A DNA stretch of 64,000 nt from JAHEYG01 sp040403535 (lineage in GTDB: Bacteria; Bacteroidota; Bacteroidia; B-17B0; Aurantibacillaceae): the NCBI GenBank assembly GCA_040403535.1, contig JBBAKL010000011.1, forward strand, positions 8,089 to 72,088, read 5' to 3'. The notes under the pieces are model-generated. The model was not told where the DNA came from and did no database searches. It saw nothing but the letters and a program-made list of their open reading frames with translations. This document shows, piece by piece, positions 60,445 through 64,000 of this stretch. A program made the translations under genes and the position numbers. Within the stretch, counting starts at the first letter, position 1; every line of letters starts with the position of its first letter.

Positions 60445-63400
60445 TTATTCTTCAATTGTGTCACAATGGTATAGGTGAGGTTTTTTGCCGTTAGGTTTTA
60501 CAACCTTTGCGCCTTTTTGCTTTTCGGCAATAAGTTTATTCACTAGTCTTGCTTTTTCAAGTTTATTTGTCTCGCGTAATTTTTTATCTTCATCTCTGTC
60601 AAAATAAATCTGACCATCAATGATGGTTTTATCAACCTTTGCGTAAATACTTAAAGGATGATCTGTCCAAAGCACAACATCAGCCACTTTTCCAACTTTA
60701 ATCGAGCCAACCTTATCATCAATCCGAAGGGCTTTCGCAGGATTTAAGGTTACTAATTTTAAAGCTTCTGTTTCGCTTAGTCCGCCATATTTCATTGATT
60801 TGGCCGCTTCCTGATTTAAACGCCTACCCATTTCAGCATCATCACTGTTAATGCATGAATTAACGCCCATTTTTGTAAGCAGAGCGGCGTTGTATGGTAT
60901 TGCTTCCATTACTTCCATTTTATAGGCCCACCAATCAGCAAATGTTGAGGCGCTTACCCCATGCACTTTCATCTTATCCGCTACTTTATATCCCTCTAAA
61001 ATATGCGTGAAGGTGTTTACTTTAAAATGAAAACTGTCAGCTACGTGCATCAACATGTTAATTTCACTTTGTACATAACTATGGCAGGTAATAAATCTTT
61101 TACTGTCGAGAATTTCAACAATTGCATCCAGCTCAATGTCTTTTCGAGGAGAAGTTATTGTTCCTTTTTGTTTAGTGCTTGTCTTAGAAAATTCTTCCTG
61201 TGTTTTTTTGTATTCGCGTGCTCGTGTAAAAATGTCAATGTAAGCTTGTTCAACACCCATTCTGGTTTGCGGGAACCGGTTAGAGCCCGGACCATTACCT
61301 TGCTTTACATTTTCGCCTAACGCAAATTTTATAAACCCTGGTGCCTTATCATATTTCATTTCTTCCGGTCCATAGCCCCAGCGTAATTTTATTATCTGAC
61401 TTTGTCCGCCTACCGGATTGGCAGATCCGTGTAATAGCTGTGCACAGGTAACACCTCCGGAAAGCTGTCGGTATATGTTGATGTCTTCTGCGTTTATCAC
61501 ATCTCCCATGCGCACTTCAGCACTGCTAGCCTGCGCCCATTCGTTTACCCCTCCGCTTAAAGCGATGTGTGAGTGTTCATCAATAATTCCGGGAGTCAAA
61601 TGCTTGCCTTTTGCATCAATAACTTTTGCAAAAGCTAATTTTGGCGCATCAATATTTGGTGCAATACGCACAATTTTCCCTTCAACAATATAAACATCCT
61701 GATCTTTTAAAACGGAATCACCGGCGTTGGTCCAGATGGTTGCGTTTTTAATAAGAATAGCGCTGTATCGGTTTTTAAATTTACTGAAAGCATCCTTAAA
61801 GATACCTTCACTTTCAGGGATAGCTTCACCGTATGCGGTAAATGGATAAAATACTTTTCCTAAATCAGGTTTCTTTTTTGCTTCGGGATTTTTTGTTTTT
61901 GAAGTATCTGCAGCATTTAATGCCATCGTAAAATCAAACCAGTTACCATTTGCCCATTGTCCTTTCCCTATAAAGGTTTTTTGGTCAGCACTATAGTTGG
62001 CGTTTAAACGAACAGTGTTGATACTGTCCTGACCATATGAAATAGTTGCCAGGTTGTTTTTGAATACAATGTTTAGTTTGCGTTTAACGGTATCAATTTT
62101 AATGGTGCCGGTCGGCTTACTAAATTCACCGTTAATTATTACGTCAAACGATTTTGGTTCATTAGTGGTAAGTTTGTAGTTGCCTCTGATGTCAAGAGCG
62201 CTCATGTCTTCGTATTTTGAACAAACACCATTTGTCCAATGCTCGTATATAACCGCGTCATCTTCAAAAATGTTTTTATTGCTTATAAAAAAGTTGGCAA
62301 ACATGTTTGGTTTTAAAGCACCCACATTGGTGTATTGATCAATAAATTGTGCCGGATTAGTAGTTAAAGCTTTTAACGCCGTTTTTTCACTGAGTCCGTA
62401 TCGGATCGCTTTGCGGATATTTGGTAAAAACTGATTTTTTTCTTTTAAGTCAGAAGAAGTAAAGCAAAACGGAATTAGATTTTTTTCAAATGCGGCAGCG
62501 TTGGTTGGCGCAAGCTCCCAGTGCTTTAATTCAGCAAGAGAAACTTCTTCTGCATCAAATGGGTCTTCTACATCGGGAGCATCCGGATAATTTATAGGAA
62601 GAATATATTTTAAATAAGTTTCCTGTATTTCGCCGATGCGCTGGTATTCGTTACCCCCCGCTTTAACAATATATTTTACGTTAAACTCTTTACCAATTTT
62701 AGCAGCTCTAAGCGCATTGTATTTATCGTTTGCCTCAAAAACCGATGGAAGCTGAATTAAATTATTAAATGCTTCAAGAGAAATATTATATTCTGTTTTT
62801 TTGGAATTTTCCTTGTACCATTTCGCATCGTAATAGGTTTGGCGAAACAATGCAATAGCTCCGGTTAATGACCCGGGGTATTGTTCGGGGGAGGTTCCCT
62901 TATTGAAAGAATAAAAACCCGCTGCTTTATCTTTTATGATTAATTCATTTTCTTTTTTGTCGGATAAATTCACCAAAGCTCCGCTTCCGCGAACAATACC
63001 ATCTTTTGATGATGTTAATACAACACCAATTCCTATACGCTTTAATTCATCGGCCTTCTCTTTATTATAAACAAAATCTTTATGGGCTTCCACATCTGCT
63101 TTGATGGCCGGATTCCATCCATATGCCCCTTTTTTGTTTTCTGCCGTAAGCATTTGTTTTTTTCCGTCTTTCGGAATAGTAGATTCCGGCAGTCCGAAAT
63201 TGCTATACAGGTCAATAAACGATGGGTAAATGTGTTTGCCTTTTAAATCGTAAACTACCGCGTTTTGAGGCACGGAAACTTTTTCTCCGGCAGCAATTAC
63301 TTTTCCATCCTGAACAACCAGCACACCATTATTAATGGTGGTTTCGTGATCGACATGTATCACAGCGTTTGTGAACGCGTAGATGGTGTGTACAGGGTTG

Positions 63401-63495
63401 GGTGCTCCGTTTGAAGGGAAGGTGGTTTGTGCGCCGATGTTTTTAACACTAAAAAAGGAAATTACGGCAGCTAAAATTGTTCTTTTTAACATCAT
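60445..63495 (-). CDS. secreted two-domain amidohydrolase-family protein
   Basis: 1016 residues. A signal peptide (about 1-22, ending GAQ) precedes an N-terminal amidohydrolase-like half (30-440) whose strand-1 motif is HIYPSFIDLYSN, with no HxH, so it is probably inactive. A linker beta domain (about 450-590) follows. The C-terminal half (590-1016) has the intact HSH motif (GIIDEHSHIAL), further His (CHSYVQ, FTHILEGY) and Asp (INSDDAEMGRRL). Relatives act as imidazolonepropionase-like or dipeptidase-like hydrolases; the substrate is unknown. It is the first gene of an operon with another amidohydrolase-like gene. Confidence 0.85.
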   Translation of the reverse strand: MMLKRTILAAVISFFSVKNIGAQTTFPSNGAPNPVHTIYAFTNAVIHVDHETTINNGVLVVQDGKVIAAGEKVSVPQNAVVYDLKGKHIYPSFIDLYSNFGLPESTIPKDGKKQMLTAENKKGAYGWNPAIKADVEAHKDFVYNKEKADELKRIGIGVVLTSSKDGIVRGSGALVNLSDKKENELIIKDKAAGFYSFNKGTSPEQYPGSLTGAIALFRQTYYDAKWYKENSKKTEYNISLEAFNNLIQLPSVFEANDKYNALRAAKIGKEFNVKYIVKAGGNEYQRIGEIQETYLKYILPINYPDAPDVEDPFDAEEVSLAELKHWELAPTNAAAFEKNLIPFCFTSSDLKEKNQFLPNIRKAIRYGLSEKTALKALTTNPAQFIDQYTNVGALKPNMFANFFISNKNIFEDDAVIYEHWTNGVCSKYEDMSALDIRGNYKLTTNEPKSFDVIINGEFSKPTGTIKIDTVKRKLNIVFKNNLATISYGQDSINTVRLNANYSADQKTFIGKGQWANGNWFDFTMALNAADTSKTKNPEAKKKPDLGKVFYPFTAYGEAIPESEGIFKDAFSKFKNRYSAILIKNATIWTNAGDSVLKDQDVYIVEGKIVRIAPNIDAPKLAFAKVIDAKGKHLTPGIIDEHSHIALSGGVNEWAQASSAEVRMGDVINAEDINIYRQLSGGVTCAQLLHGSANPVGGQSQIIKLRWGYGPEEMKYDKAPGFIKFALGENVKQGNGPGSNRFPQTRMGVEQAYIDIFTRAREYKKTQEEFSKTSTKQKGTITSPRKDIELDAIVEILDSKRFITCHSYVQSEINMLMHVADSFHFKVNTFTHILEGYKVADKMKVHGVSASTFADWWAYKMEVMEAIPYNAALLTKMGVNSCINSDDAEMGRRLNQEAAKSMKYGGLSETEALKLVTLNPAKALRIDDKVGSIKVGKVADVVLWTDHPLSIYAKVDKTIIDGQIYFDRDEDKKLRETNKLEKARLVNKLIAEKQKGAKVVKPNGKKPHLYHCDTIEE

Positions 63496-63551
63496 TTCTT
63501 TAACTATTCAAATATAAGATAAATTGTTAATTTTGGATAAAATAAAAATCT

Positions 63552-64000
63552 ATGTATACAGCCTTCTTACACACTCACAAATTAGTTGTCATCATCTTCT
63601 TTTTGATTTATGTTGTTAAAACTATTTTGTTGTTAAGCAATAAACAAGACTTACTTCAGAAGTTTACAAAAATCACCAAAGTTCCTGAGATGATTGTAAG
63701 CTCATTATTTTTGATAACCGGTATATACATGTTAACCCAGTTGCCGGAGATAAAAACCATTATGTATGTAAAAATCGGGTTGGTTTTAACATCTATTCCT
63801 GTAGCGGTTATAGGATTTAAGAAAGGCAACAAAATTTTAGCTGCGCTTTCATTGTTAATGATTACGGCAAGTTACGGGTTGGCAGAAATGAGCCGAAAAC
63901 ACAAAGTAGTGGCGGTGAATGAAAGCGGAGTAGCTGCAACAGACGGCAAATCGTTATACGAGGCTAATTGTAAATTATGCCATGGTGAAGATGGAAAAAT
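63552..64000 (+). CDS. SirB-like membrane domain fused to cytochrome c (partial, runs off the edge)
   Basis: The first 149 codons of a longer gene. Residues 1-115 form four membrane segments with the start MYTAFLHTHKLVVIIFFLIYVVK, characteristic of SirB family proteins. A short linker leads to a c-type cytochrome domain with a heme motif CKLCH at residues 140-144. The fusion places a heme at the periplasmic face of the inner membrane. The frame was translated by hand from the ATG at 63552. The gene continues beyond the window. Confidence 0.8.
   Translation, partial: MYTAFLHTHKLVVIIFFLIYVVKTILLLSNKQDLLQKFTKITKVPEMIVSSLFLITGIYMLTQLPEIKTIMYVKIGLVLTSIPVAVIGFKKGNKILAALSLLMITASYGLAEMSRKHKVVAVNESGVAATDGKSLYEANCKLCHGEDGK

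Overview
The window is a 64 kb stretch of AT-rich chromosome from a member of the Bacteroidota. Three predicted secreted proteins end in type IX secretion system (T9SS) sorting domains. Promoters carry the Bacteroidota -7 element TAnnTTTG (TATCTTTG before leuS, metG and a padR gene). There is a SusC-type TonB receptor, an MqnA enzyme of the futalosine menaquinone route, and the usual lack of Shine-Dalgarno sequences with some GTG and TTG starts. Almost everything looks like vertically inherited core genome. I found no tRNA, rRNA, CRISPR array, prophage or insertion sequence. An assignment below phylum is not supported.

Layout. 0.2-2.9 kb: a PadR regulator and two membrane proteins built from repeated KVMHWPGA hairpins like those at the start of the T9SS motor protein GldL. 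3-9.4 kb: nadD, ribE, a TlpA-like thioredoxin, leuS and an omega-amidase-like nitrilase, with short palindromic repeats between them. 9.6-13 kb: two LPS glycosyltransferases, a short-chain dehydrogenase, a small lipoprotein and an AHSA1-type protein. 13-24 kb: a phosphate island with two PiT transporters, a phosphate-porin-type protein, an aberrant response regulator, a T9SS beta-helix protein, a small unknown protein, a TonB receptor and a canonical OmpR/PhoB-type regulator. 24-34 kb: two peroxiredoxins, rnhB, a large envelope protein, a SpoIIE phosphatase, purM, mqnA, and a lipid kinase/glycosyltransferase/LpxH-like operon. 35-45.6 kb: a T9SS metalloprotease, metG, an HNH/HTH protein, an LD-carboxypeptidase, tyrS and rpoN. 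45.7-52.3 kb: a glycan-assembly cluster (DUF2304, DPM-type GT2, two GT-C-like membrane proteins, a UGM-like flavoprotein and two related lipoproteins). 52.4-64 kb: a CoA-transferase pair, a class A PBP, a TrxR-like ferredoxin-NADP reductase, a Ycf48-like T9SS protein, two secreted amidohydrolase-family proteins, and the start of a SirB-cytochrome c gene at the right edge.

The most interesting part is the phosphate island. Four transcription units (PiT1, porin, beta-helix protein, TonB receptor) have TTAAC direct repeats spaced about 11 bp, in the same orientation, each placed 20-21 bases upstream of a -7-like element. This looks like a Pho box read by the PhoB-type regulator encoded beside the TonB receptor. 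The second PiT is instead in an operon with a response regulator whose receiver domain has lost the acidic pair, the Thr/Ser and the Lys needed for normal phosphorylation switching. The proposed reading is a phosphate-scavenging module with an outer-membrane layer (porin, TonB receptor, secreted beta-helix protein) and an inner-membrane layer (two PiTs). This is inference from sequence and context.
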